The position numbers and the translations under genes are program-made. 64,000 bases of DNA from Kudoa neothunni (Eukaryota > Cnidaria): positions 12,648,001 through 12,712,000 of the forward strand of contig OZ199838.1 of the NCBI GenBank assembly GCA_964304625.1, written 5' to 3'. Positions 26,387-38,649 of this stretch are shown in pieces. Under the pieces are notes generated by a model, which saw nothing but the letters and a program-made list of their open reading frames with translations, searched no databases and had not been told where the DNA came from. Each line of letters opens with the position of its first letter. Position 1 is the stretch's first letter.

Positions 26387-26851
26387 TTATGCCGTACAAC
26401 AGGAACACGAGGTATGTCGCCTCCACGATGGTTACCGACAATATTAACTCAGTGTGTTGTACAATTTTCGGCTTGAAAATCCATCCAACTACGTATAGTA
26501 ACCATTTATCGAATTTAAATAATACATTAAAATATGATGGAAACTAATAATGTTACTTTTTAAAACATAAAGGGATTTTACGTATCGTTTTAATTTGGAT
26601 TGGTAGTGTTTCTGAAAATATGCGATATTTTTATCGGGCGATAGCACAATTTGTTTCCTAACAAAAAGCGAATGTTTAAAAAATATGGTCTCTCCTCATC
26701 GTTTTTTCCCACATCGGTTAAATAATATGCTCTTATACTTTTTAGGATATTTAATCGAAAAAGAAATTGTAAAAAACGCAATTAGAAATATTTAGTTAGT
26801 TTCTTAATGGCGGAATAGGACTTTTCTTCCTTCAGTTATTCTTTGCAAGTA

Positions 26852-27568
26852 CAGTGAGTGACCGGTTTTACGCACTTTTTATAAAGAAACACAATTTGAA
26901 TAATCCAATGTATAATCAATGTACAATCAATATACAATATTTTTTAATGTTTTACCAAAGAATTTGTATCAAAATAAAATAATAAGGTTTGGAAATTTCC
27001 AGATTGCTGATCACGTGACTGTATAGTTTTAAGCACTTTTTTCGGAAAGTTTTTGAAAAAAATAGATGAGTTTTGTTTAATGCTCGAAAGAACATTAAAT
27101 GAAATGAAAGAAAATCAAAACAAAACATGAAATAATAAAATACGTCCATTATATTTCCCCAATAGCAGCCATATTTGTTACTATAAAGCATCAGACATAT
27201 CTTCCATATCCAGCACCTTAACAACATAAAGAAAATTTTTAAATGATTGAGCACAAATCGATTATTGTCCTCATTTTCGAATTTATTAAAATGAGTTTGA
27301 CAAAAAGATCGATCGATCGATCATGATCGCGATGGTGAATGTTATATTTCAAGTACTTGGACGAATTTTTTGTGACAAAAACAATTAATTATTTTATTTC
27401 TAGGCGAAAAAAATTATTTTTTTCTTAAATGTATGCAGTTCAATTATATTAAATAGCTACGTATATTATTATATGCGCGTGCTAATAAATGCGTAAAACT
27501 GGACGTTACCAATTTCACACGCCTTTCCCCTGGTCACGAGGGGATTACGTAAAGCCGGTCACTGACTG
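26852..27568. mobile_element. MITE with ~23-bp inverted ends
   Basis: The left end reads CAGTGAGTGACCGGTTTTAC and the right end, on the other strand, CAGTCAGTGACCGGCTTTAC. The left flank is TA; the right flank is GA, so the TA duplication of a Tc1/mariner or pogo-type element is only partly preserved. The interior is AT-rich without a supported gene. It sits 3.0 kb upstream of no gene start I can assign. Confidence 0.6.
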
Positions 27569-29239
27569 GATTACGTTTCGAATCCTTACGTGCTCTCGTT
27601 AACAGATCTATATCTATGTTTTAATTCAGTAAGTTTTTGATTTTTTAATTGTTTTAAAATTTTTTGTGTGTTTATCGTTAAATATTATGTTTCAACGAAA
27701 CAATGTAAGAATAATAAAATAAGGTGTGAATGCATTTAGTGATTAGATCAGTGTTCTCCTACAAATTTTACACTCGTACCCCCATGCTAATTTCCCCGCT
27801 CACTTTACACCCTCTCCTCCACGTAAAAGTCAAAGCTTAGTTTTACCTATTATTTAAATGCGAAATTAATAATACCAGTAAAAACGTTATTAAATTATAC
27901 TTTTTATTATTTTGAATGATATTTTAACTTGCTAATTTCCTTAATTATTTTTTAAAATGCATTAATTTAAACTAAATTTTTTTGGTTAACTCAATTTTCT
28001 ACGCACAACTGAAAAAGATAAAATATCTTTTTCTGCCTCATGACTTAACACCCAACGATTGAAGCTATTATTTATTCCTGCTTGAGCATACCATTTTTAT
28101 GTAAAGTGATAAACAATTCTAATTAAAAAATGTTATTATAATTATTTCCAAATATTAGAAACAAAACATTTACATAAAGTAGTACTAGATTATACTAATA
28201 AAAATGATAGTCGCTTGATTAAATTCTGTAATTAAGGGAGAAATTTAAATTGGTCAAATAACTATAACAAATCCATATAGTTTCAAAAAATTCAACATTT
28301 GAAAAAATGATATTTGGTATTTAATTGATCTGGCGGTTTTCTCGCTCTCGCCGGTTTTTATAAGTAATTCAAAGCATGACACATTTTTGGTAAATAATAC
28401 TTGAAAATCGTTTGGGGGTTCAAGGAAGTCTGATACTTTTTATTTGTATACATTAAAGTCGAGGAGCCTGCTTTATATACCATCTTGATGCTGAAGAAAC
28501 TTAGCGAATTCCTTATTCTCTATTGAGTCAGATTTTAATTTAAACATTGAAGCGATGGATTAAGAAGAATTCAGAAAATTCCAAACAGATGCCTTCATAA
28601 TGTACCTAAATAAAAATAACTAATATATCCTGTTAAAAATGGCAATCATTTATTTAAGGGTACAAATGGATGCGCTGATTTTTGTTTTACCGACGTTTTT
28701 CAATACATTTACCTAAAATCCGTGACGGAGGTTTGGTAAAAATTCAAACATAAAACTTAAAATATAACATAATAAAGAATACACAATTAAATGCTGGATC
28801 TCAAATTTAGGCAGAAGATAAAGTTAAAATCACATTGGGGTTTTATTTTTAAGGATATAGATTATTTCTAAATAGATAAAAATGTTGACAACCTAATTAT
28901 AACTTAAGCATATAAATATGCTACTTTAAAAATATCAAAGTTCCAAGTTTAAATGAAAACAACGAGTGTTAGATTTTGTTCGTAGAACAGGCTTAATATA
29001 AACTATTATCTCACTGCTCCATCTTGTACAATCAAATAAAATAAAGTTATAAATTAGACAAAATTTCATATCTCATTTTTTGAATAGTAATTAATTGCTA
29101 ACAAAACAATCAAAAATATTATTACACGCATTACGTCCTTACATGATTTAAACGGGGATTAACGAAAATTAAGAAATTAATAAATTAAGATTAATTTTTA
29201 AATTTATTCTAGAATGACTCCCGCATCCTTGGGGGAAAA
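27569..29239. other. intergenic, AT-rich
   Basis: No supported exon. A CAGTGTTCTCC motif at about 27751 resembles a lone hAT end. Confidence 0.4.
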
Positions 29240-29781
29240 CACCAATTTAGATCTATAACTTGTATCAAATAAAGATGTGAATACACGAATAATTGTAGTG
29301 ATTGTACGTGAGGATAAAACATTAAAGTCGAAACTACCCTACCTCAGGGTGTGGATGAAAATTCTGAATGCAAATGGAAATTAATACAGTGGGATGTTGT
29401 TGAAAAACCAGTTGTAAAAAATGCATGGCTATGATCAAAGTTGTACTGAATTCCCATCTTGTAAGGATATCTCAATTTCTGATGTTGAAGATAACAATGA
29501 TTATCGAGTGAGAGTAATTCTTAGCACCGATGAGAAAATTTTTGGAATCGCTATAATATATGGAGGTAATTCTAAATTTATCATATTTTGATAATTTCTA
29601 TAATCAATATATAGGAGAAAACCAAGAAAATCATTGTACCTTCAAGTGTATATTACAATTTTTATATATTTTTTAGGTCAAAGAATACAATGTAGTCAAA
29701 GACTTAGTTGTGTTAGTGCTTATTGGAATAGTATTTTACTTTGAAAATTTGAAAACAAAAAATTGGAAAGATAAGCTTTAA
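29240..29781 (+). pseudogene. broken C-terminal copy of the Cys-rich FN3-like membrane protein
   Basis: Reads in pieces like the last exons of the gene at 30757-33767. It has IIVVIVREDKTLK (29297-), then after a frameshift VDENSECKW, then after a second shift CTEFPSCKDISISD and NNDYRVRVIL, comparable to CRTFPSCKSFTINGV and NSYHLIVY in the intact gene. Downstream, 29680-29781 encodes a hydrophobic anchor (VVLVLIGIVFYF) and a short Lys-rich tail ending at TAA. An in-frame stop and at least two frameshifts mark it as a relic. It points the opposite way to the intact gene, separated from that gene's 3' end by about 1 kb, so the two 3' ends converge. Confidence 0.72.
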
Positions 29782-30756
29782 TTAGACACAACAAACTTAA
29801 TTTATTTATTATATAATTCAAATTATTCTTTGAAATACGTGGATGAGTTCTTATGAATTATTCTTTGGTTTTACTAGAGCAGCTGGTATTTTACCCTTCA
29901 TAAATATCATCGAACGAAACAAATGTCATTCTCTTATCCCAAATTCACGCAACTGAACGTAATGATAATCTTTTTCTTTAATGAGCATTATTATAGTATT
30001 AAATTATTTGGTTCGTTTTTGTAATATTTTTGTTGAGACTTTTGAGTTGTTGAATAAAAATACTTTGAGGAGAAACCCACTTTCAAAGTTATTAAATAAA
30101 AGAAGCAATTCAAACCTTTTTGAAATTAGTAATAAAAAATAGTATAGATGATTGCTTGTTTACCAACTATAAAAATATTTTTCACATTAGTCAACTATAA
30201 GGGAACAAACATTTTAGTCTCTTTTGCAGATTGACTAATTTTCGAATTCAGTTATTTTATAGTAACTCTTCACTACATTCTTCGCGATATTTTTCAACCT
30301 AATCTCATGCTTATATTCAATGGAAATAAATTAATCCTAAAATTATGCCATTTCATTGAAACTTCCCATTTTGCGATGTGCAGACGATATCGGGTGGAAT
30401 TTTCATTATTAAATATCAAAGAATCATTTTTTTAACTGTTACTTATGTAAATAAACTTTTCTGTAATAAAGATAGCGGTTACTTGAAAGGTATAAAACGT
30501 ACACTTTAACGGCCCGTTTTAGGGAAATCTAAACAATCTGATTCATATTCTGAGAGTTTTGTTCTATCTAATTAAGTTTTTTGTATACGAAATGATCCAA
30601 ATAAAAACTATAATGAAAATATGATCTTAATAGTTTTGTTTCTCCAGCGTATAATGATAAAATGAAATAAAAAAAGTCCCATAATTAATATTCATCACAA
30701 ATTTTATCTAATTTGAAAATAATTCATAAATGTAAATTTTATTTGATATCTGAAGG
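29782..30756. other. spacer between convergent paralogues
   Basis: AT-rich, no supported gene. An AATAAA on the minus strand at 30743-30738, 14 nt after the stop of the intact gene, is its likely polyadenylation signal. Confidence 0.5.
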
Positions 30757-33700
30757 TTAATTTTTCTTTTTGAAAATCATGAATCCGATTGCCCCAACAA
30801 TCAGAACTCCGACTACCGCTAAAACTATTATTCTAAAATAATTTTATGTAAATCATGAATAAATTTTCAATCGTTACATAATAAGGGTCTTGGAACTAAA
30901 TAATAGATTATACGATTATTATTGTAATAAAGAAACCTTGAACTGCTTTTGGCACCTAATAATAATAATTTAATATATCATCAATTAAATAAAGTTTTAC
31001 CTTGTTCAATTACAGCCTCACCATAAGTTGATGAATCGCTAGAGCTGTAAACAATCAAGTGATAGCTATTACCGTCTGCCACCCCGTTAATAGTAAAGGA
31101 TTTGCATGATGGGAAAGTTCTACATCCAGTATCCCTTGGACTCATGCATTGTTTCACTATTGGCATCGACTTGGCACTTGAATTACGCAACTCCCACTTA
31201 CATTTCGAATTTTCATTCAGACTAGATGGTAATATGTTCTCTATACTGAATGACTCATTATCTCTTACTATTGTTATAAATATGACTTTTTCCTTTTCTG
31301 TTGGATTTCCCTTTGGAGCAGCTATTACATTATGTTAATATTCCTGTATCCGAAAATATTAGTTACTGGCCACTAGGGTGATTTCATTGGTTGAAGATTT
31401 TCCCACTGCAGTAATCAACACCTTATATTCGTCTTTCGCGTCATAATCATGGAATATAATTGAACTGCATAATGGAGGCTTTACACACATGCTTGAGTCT
31501 TGAGGAACCGTTGTTGTAGCAGCTGTGGTAGTTGTTACAGGATTATTTGTTGATGTTCCTCCAGCTCTTGCGATCTCTGATTTAATAACTATTGATGGAA
31601 GCCTAGGAGGTTGGATGGCGCCAGCGTTCAGTTGGTCGAGATTAGGTTTGGAACCATTTTGTGTGTCTTGTGGAGTATTAGGAATCTGTGGAGCGGTTGA
31701 TGGTATCTTGGGTTCCTCACATGTATAAATATTATCGAACTTGTCGTTTTTCTTAACTTGGATTGTATAATGACAGATGGCTTCTGGGACTTTTTTTGAC
31801 AATTGTGCATTCAACTCCAAACCTCGTTCAGTGTATTTTGAAGTTATTGTGAGGGTTGACAAACCTAGTAGGAAATAATTTATTATTCATCTCAATATTA
31901 TACCTGTCAAAACATTGGCATAAACATGTTCGCCATAATCTTTGTCAGCAACAACTTTGACATCATAAGAAGTATTCGGCTCAAGATCAACGATGGTTAT
32001 TGACTCTCTACATCTTCCTCTACAAGGGTTCGTCTTAATGCATGTGGCGGCGTAAAACGTATTTTTTCTTGTTGGGCTTATATAGTACTCACAATTAGGT
32101 TCCTTTTTTTTATCGGTTTCTGGGGTACCTCCAATAGCTTTCAGTGTGGTTGTTGAATCTGTTTTTGTTGGAACTGTTGTTTCGAAGATTATATTATTAC
32201 CTTTTTTTTCTTTATAAAACTTATAGATTTAATAATTTTTTGTTATTAATTATTTACCTGTCCTTATAAGTATTTGTTCCTTGAATGGAGTCGGACTTGT
32301 AATTCCAGTAGATTCAATTTCAATAATATAAGGTTTCCCTGCAGCTAGGCCCGCAATCACCAACTTCTCGCACGTATCTTTGCAGGAGGTTCCAGGGCTA
32401 CTAGTTTCGGCGGTACACTTAGGCGCAGTAGGTGTAATTGTTTTAATTTTGTCAGCCGCATAATGTTTGAGTGTGCAAGTCTCAAATTTAGTAACACCGG
32501 TAGCTACCGGCTTTAAGAATGCCCCATTCAATGATACACCTTCATTTGTAAAGTCGGACAATAATCCTACTTCAGTTTCAGTAATCGCTATAAAAAAATC
32601 ATAAATATTATTATTCATCACATAAATACCAAATTTATTCTGTTGAAATCCATCCATATTTGAAGCGACAGTCTTTGTAAGATCGTGTTTTTTGGTTTGA
32701 ATTAAGACTTTATATATTTCTTTTGCTGAAGTTATGGTAAGTTCAATGTCCTTACATAGTGCGTAACACTTTCCTTCCGCATTTCCGCATTTAGATTCGA
32801 ATGACTGACTATCTCCTGCAGTTGTTCCATCTTTAATATTGAACACACAAATTTCAGAAGATAGCATTGAACCGGTGAATTTAATTACAACTTTGGTATC
32901 ATCTCCTGTCTTTTTTGTTAGATAATACTGAGGCTCGTAAATAGCAATATTGTTCTTCATATATGCATTTGGCATACGATAAAAGAAACTGGGGTAGTTC
33001 GTACATCTCATCTCATAATGAGGTATCAGCAAATCGAATTCCACTGCCATTGATTTAGCTGTATCACACGAACTTTCTTTTAAACCATCTTGGAACTCGG
33101 CATCCTTGTAATAGATGGGGCAATTGACTGGAGTACAAGTTTTCGTTGAAAACGTAAGTTTCTTATCGCTACCCAGGGATATTGCTACTCGAGGATTTAC
33201 CAGCAATGCTAAATATAACTCACTAATTTAGTTTTATTATTTATATATTATTACGTGTAGCCAAACCAAATACTTTTCCACCTTTTTTATACTCATCTTC
33301 ATGAATATTGGCAGTTGTATCGCCATCTTTTACGTAAATGTATTTGGTTCTTGGTGAAAACAGGTCGTAAGAAATCTTGCTATCTTGTTTATCGCAGTCG
33401 ATAATGCACTTACTTGAATGAGCGCTCTGGTGTCCAGGACAACTAGCAATTTCTATAAAATCGGCTGGTGGTATACTGTTAGCGGCTAAAATTTCTGCTT
33501 CGTTCGATCTCAATATACGACACTTTTTATTAGTCACATATTTGGTGCCACCAAGTGTATGTTTAAAAAGATAACTTTTAGTAGAAGGAGGAGTAGTAGT
33601 AATACTATCATAGACAATCTGGTACGTTAATGTAGCTTCTGGTGCTGGGGATGCTTTCTTCGGACTCACCAACAGTAATGCGTTGAGCAGAACTAATATA

Positions 33701-33767
33701 AATGTGATTAATAGAGTAATATTAGTTATGTACTAAACAAGAAACAAACGAACAAATTCTTCAACAT
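30757..33767 (-). CDS. Cys-rich FN3-like repeat type I membrane protein (family not recognised)
   Basis: Eight exons on the minus strand: 33767-33734, 33692-33255, 33208-32258, 32209-31904, 31864-31367, 31321-31001, 30955-30937, 30832-30757. They join in frame to 880 residues. Residues 1-20 (MLKNLFVCFLFILLNALLLV) are a strong signal peptide created by splicing a 41-nt intron. The ectodomain has at least five modules that share a pattern: an upstream Cys, two further Cys in a short loop (such as CRTFPSC, CRGRC, CVKPPLC, CKDTC), then a beta strand, a G/D-rich turn and YxVxI, as in ITIVDLEPNTSYDVKVV. This resembles the end of fibronectin type III folds. Internal exons 3, 4, 5 and 6 are all phase 1 at both ends and multiples of three. 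Exon 5 carries a Thr/Pro-rich linker (about residues 600-690). The last exon encodes a single membrane helix (IIVLAVVGVLIVGAIGFMIF) and tail KKKN. A surface or adhesion role is inference from architecture. Confidence 0.85.
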
Positions 33768-33819
33768 GTTTAATAGTATTATAGCAATTAATTATTGATA
33801 TCTAATAAATGAATGCCAT

Positions 33820-33827
33820 CTTATATA
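33820..33827 (-). promoter_or_regulatory. candidate TATA box of the Cys-rich membrane protein gene
   Basis: TATATAAG on the minus strand, 53-60 bp upstream of the start codon at 33767. In an AT-rich genome such matches are common, so this rests mainly on position. Confidence 0.35.
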
Positions 33828-36750
33828 TAATCCATACTTTCGTATTCAAAAGTTCCTTAATTGAAAACTGTTGGTGTTCCAAATATAGCATATTAAGGTA
33901 ATTAAAATTGATAAATACATAAACAAGTAAAATTAATTATTTGTTTTCGCCTACTCATTATAGAAAGATGCTAATAATAAAATTAATTGTAGTGTTAATA
34001 AATTTAAACAAATATATCAACAATATTTTTTGTATCCATAAAACTAATACGAAAATTTTATTTATGATAAAGAAGATAAAAAATTTTAACGTAAACGAAA
34101 CTACCATAAACTTCTTATAGTTACTAAACTGTTTTAAATAACGTAAGTATTTATTTTGGTAAGAGACCAGTAAATCACCATATAGCTTTACGTTTAATGA
34201 TTATAGAAATTTTTGAGTCGTTTTTTAATTTAAACGTTAAAGGCCGTTATATAATATTATCTGGTAAATTAATTTAATACCAGAAAAGCTAGATAAAAAA
34301 ATATACTTAGATAATCCTACATCAGCATGCCGATATTAACAAACGAAACGGAATTTTGGGAATCATTTAAAGATATTTTCGCCACATTAACATTGACCCA
34401 AAAATTTGATTTGATTTGATTGTATTATATTATATTATATTTATATAAAATGAATATCGTAAATATATCGTCAAATGTATTTGAAAAATATAATCAAATA
34501 AACGTTTATTCTTAGACATAACAGTTAAATTATTCAAAAATTATATATAAATATTATGTCAATAAAAGTATGTACAAATTATACTATTTAACATAAAAAT
34601 GAAAAATGCATAATAACTATCAGACAATAATATGAATAGTAAATTTATCAAACCGCATATCCTTTTATTATGTTATTTCTGATAGTTTTGAAGATATTAT
34701 GTCCATCTCATTATGATGAAATTATTTTTTAGTATAACAAAATGTTTAAATAAAACTAAATAAATTTCAGGATTTCATTTTCGAATGAAAAATAATTTAA
34801 TGTATACTCATTATTAGATCTTAATTTATATTAAAATATACAATTAAACTAAAATATTTTGAGCTGTATATTATTTCAAAACATTGTAAATTTCCTGATT
34901 TACATGTTTTTAACTTGAAAAACTAAACTTATGAAAAATTTTGGGTTAGGTCACCAAATTATGCATCAAAATTTATTATGACATTTTTCGTCAAAATTTT
35001 AGTTACGAAAGTATATTAAACTTATTATTATTATTGATTTAATAATTTCTAAATGTAAGTTATAGTATACTTCTAGCCGCCAATATAGAAATCTCTTCAA
35101 ATAAATAAAAGTAGAAAGTGTAAAAATCTGTTAAATTACATAAAATATTATATTAGAACTAGAAAAAGTTTAGCCCTTTAAAGATAACCTAGGGCTCAAC
35201 AAACCAACCTTTCTATTATTTTTCAAGAAATTTTGTTGTTGAACGTCATATTTTGTGCATTTTCGACAGAATTTCACTCAAATTTAACAAAAGTATTATA
35301 TATCGACTAGTGAAATAAAATAGGCTAAATTTCCAACGATAATATATTAAATGCAACACGTTTAACAACAAAATAATAGAGGAGTGCGATTGGCACCTTA
35401 GTTTGTCCTTAAAGGATTAATATCGCGTCGTTTATTACACAATGAAAAGATTACATATTTATCAGTAAATCGTTAACGTTATAATTGATTTATCCCATCC
35501 ATATAAATCGATAAAAATTATCGATAACAAATAATTTGGTAGTTATTACGATAGTTGCTAAAGAAACCTTGGCTAAATTATCAAGAATAATTCCAAATAT
35601 TTTGCAGATTAATTCTCAGCCAATTTATGAGATAACATTAAATCACATGCGCCAATAATCATTTATTTATTAATGATGCCAGTTCAACGGTAAAACTTAT
35701 TATAGAAGTCAGAATCTATTGATTAATTAAAAGTAATTGTTGAAATTTAATAAGATTTTATATCTCAATCAGGAATGAGATGTCTAATAATATTACTACG
35801 GAAATGAGCTAATAACAGAGGCTGAGAAATATTATTTATTAGAATGCTCTCAATGATAAATTGTTTAAAAACAAAATTCTTAAACTTTATATCATATATA
35901 CTTTTTACTAATAAAGAAAATTATCTTGAAATTAATTTATTAAGTAATTGACGCTATTTTAGTCTATAGAGAATTAAAATGTCTATTTTGATAAAACATT
36001 AATCATACAATAATTTTATAATAAAAGTAATATTGAAAAACTTAATATTTTGTATTTTTAATATCCAACATAAATGTGAAACCATTTGTACTGTAACATA
36101 ATTGTTTAAAGTTTTTTTACAACATTCTTTAGATGTAATGACATTATTTAATGTTAGATTTAAACTACATTTTAATCTAAAAATCTTTTATGGAATATCA
36201 GAAGTATAGTTCAGTTGACATATGAGTGTAAATGACAAAATTTCACAATTTTGGCCTATGAAATATTAGAGATAAAAATCTAGTTAGTGACGTAAGTAGA
36301 TCATTGAATGAAATCCACTTAATATGAATTCACATATACCATTTCTGAAAAATTTTTTTATTGATTTAAAATTTAACTTTGGTAATTTAGTAAAAAAATT
36401 ATTGAATTACTGAAAAACTTTAATAAGAACATTGAAAATTACAATTAATTTTAGACTCGCTTCAAATAAATATACAATTCATAATGTAACGCGTATTATT
36501 TATTGTTAAATATGTTTAGTTTAATTTAGCATATTCATTTAATTTATTTCATTGAGATCTTATAAGTATGTGGATATAAAAATTTTATCTTTACAATGTC
36601 AAATTATGATAAGATATGATTTTCTTAAATAACTTAAAACGATCATAAATTATAACAAAAAAAATAGTATAAATAAAGATAAGAATTCAAATAATTATCT
36701 CTATTGATCATAAACCAAATAAGATAGTAAATTGGGAAGTCGTTATAAAG
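33828..36750. other. intergenic, very AT-rich
   Basis: Nearly 3 kb with dense stops in all frames. I see no exon, transposon end pair or RNA gene. Confidence 0.5.
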
Positions 36751-37215
36751 ATGAGTGTGGGATACATTATTATTTTGTTTCTCGCCGCGTGCAGTATATT
36801 TTGCCAAAAATGTTATAGACTAATGATAGATTCAGAATTATTAAAAACCGTTGATGGGGTATCAAATTCTAGTTTCAGTGAGGTCTCTATAAATTTTAAT
36901 TCGCATCACTTATGATATTAAATAGAGGAACTCATCAAACGTCTCCTTAACTTCTTCTGCAAGAAATGATTTAATGGCTGTTATCCGTGCAATAATTCAT
37001 TCAAATTGTGTTTACCATAGCCGCGTGAACGTAGATTATATAATTTTTTGATTTAAATTAGCTTTTAATAATAGTGCGATGATGAACAATACCAAATGAT
37101 CCCATTTGAAAGAATTATCAATGTTTACTTTCGACGTGATTTTATCTGCAGCTATGTAGTAGTGTGCAATGATGGTAATCAAAGTAATCTATTGACTATT
37201 TTTAATAGAAAATAA
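36751..37215 (+). CDS. small secreted Cys-containing protein, unrecognised
   Basis: Exons 36751-36882, 36926-37030 and 37075-37215 join in frame (all phase 0) to 125 residues, with introns of 43 and 44 nt, the size typical here. The start MSVGYIIILFLAACSIFCQK is a clear signal peptide. The mature part has N-glycosylation-type sites (NSS, NVS) and about six Cys (CQKC region, NCVY, NCDD, ICSY, VCND). There is no membrane anchor. I do not recognise a family. The support is the signal peptide plus consistent splice phases, so the gene is plausible but not proven. Confidence 0.5.
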
Positions 37216-38649
37216 ATAATGCATTAAAATAGTAATATCGTTAAGATTTCCCCATGCTTGTTTGCCTTGCATGGTATAAATAACATAAAGTACATTGAAT
37301 AACATTAACTATTATAAGATGATTTCATTGTCATCCGAATCGTCGTTGAATTCATTACTGACTCCTTCCAGACTTCAAGAGTATTGCATTCGTTATTCAT
37401 TTGCACCGGTAAAATTGTTATCTATTAAAGACTTGATAACAAAATTAAGTGTGAGCATTTAGTTTCCATATTCATTCAAAAAATGATTAGATCTTATCAT
37501 AAATATTCTTGTTACAGGCTAGGCTCATGCTCTAGCAGGTAATATTCTGTATCATGATGGAGCTGATAGAATTTAACTAAATTAGAGTCGCATCAAACGA
37601 TCAATTCCTTAATTCAGTCTTTTTTGAAGATAGACCAAGGTTTTTTTATATTAATCGATCGTATCATAACGAATAATTTTAATGGAATTTTATTTAAAGG
37701 AATGTTTCAAATTCGCCCATCGGACGTAACTTATTATTTTCATTGATATAGTAATAATAATAAATAATAAGTATTTGTAAGGATGGCTCCAAGAATAAAT
37801 AATATCTTTGAACGACAATGGTTATCCTTGTTTCATAATGTTACAGTGCAAAATTTGATTAATTTGGCTTGAAAACCAAAAATTTGGATATAAAATTATA
37901 ACGGTCAAAAAACATATACTTAACCTATCTTATTGATGCTTCTTACACAACAAATTATTCTTTCTTAACTTAAAAAAATAGAAATAATCCTATTACATAC
38001 GGTATGGTCTCGATATTGCAATTGGCACTTTATTACATTTATTGAATATTAATTGTTGGTATTCTGATTGATATAGTTGGTTTATCTAATAATATATCGA
38101 AAAAAAGAATATTATTTGACGACTATGTTTAAAAAATTGTAGGGTCTTGCTGTTGCGCATTAACTATTTTCCCTTTTAATTCTAAAAATCCCCTAAATTA
38201 CAAAGTTAAATCTTGGTAACGACAAAGCCGCATATACGTTTAGGCAGATAAATAAACACAACTAAATATTATGAATTCATTAAATTTTTTACGAATGCGA
38301 AAATAATGACTCTAATGCAATTTAGGATATCGAGTATTATTTTTTGGAAATTATATGCAAACCAACACAGGTTATTTTACTCATAATCAAAAGTAATATC
38401 GAAAATTATTTCATGAATCTAAAATATATTATAAATTTGCGTTTACCCGAGTGAAAATTGTTATCAGAAAGTTTACCTACCTTTAAGGTGAATTTTATCA
38501 TTAGTTGGTCTCCGAACGCCGAAAAAAGAAAGCATTCCTAGGTTCTTAATCATTGCGAAGACAATATATATTCCCGATAACCTAAGAATTATTTTTTTAA
38601 TTACAAAAATTTTATTGTTGGAAAATTTTTAATCTCCGCCTTTGCTTCA
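37216..38649. other. intergenic
   Basis: AT-rich. A stretch near 37320-37440 is open in two plus frames but has neither homology nor clean splice partners, so it is not called. Confidence 0.4.

Noticed and set aside
26952-27254. 100-codon minus open frame inside the MITE
   Set aside because: No motif and a low-complexity composition; lies within a non-coding mobile element.
37319-37460. Open stretches in two plus frames after the small secreted protein gene, and an acidic minus reading
   Set aside because: Neither reading gives homology or an exon chain with matching phases.
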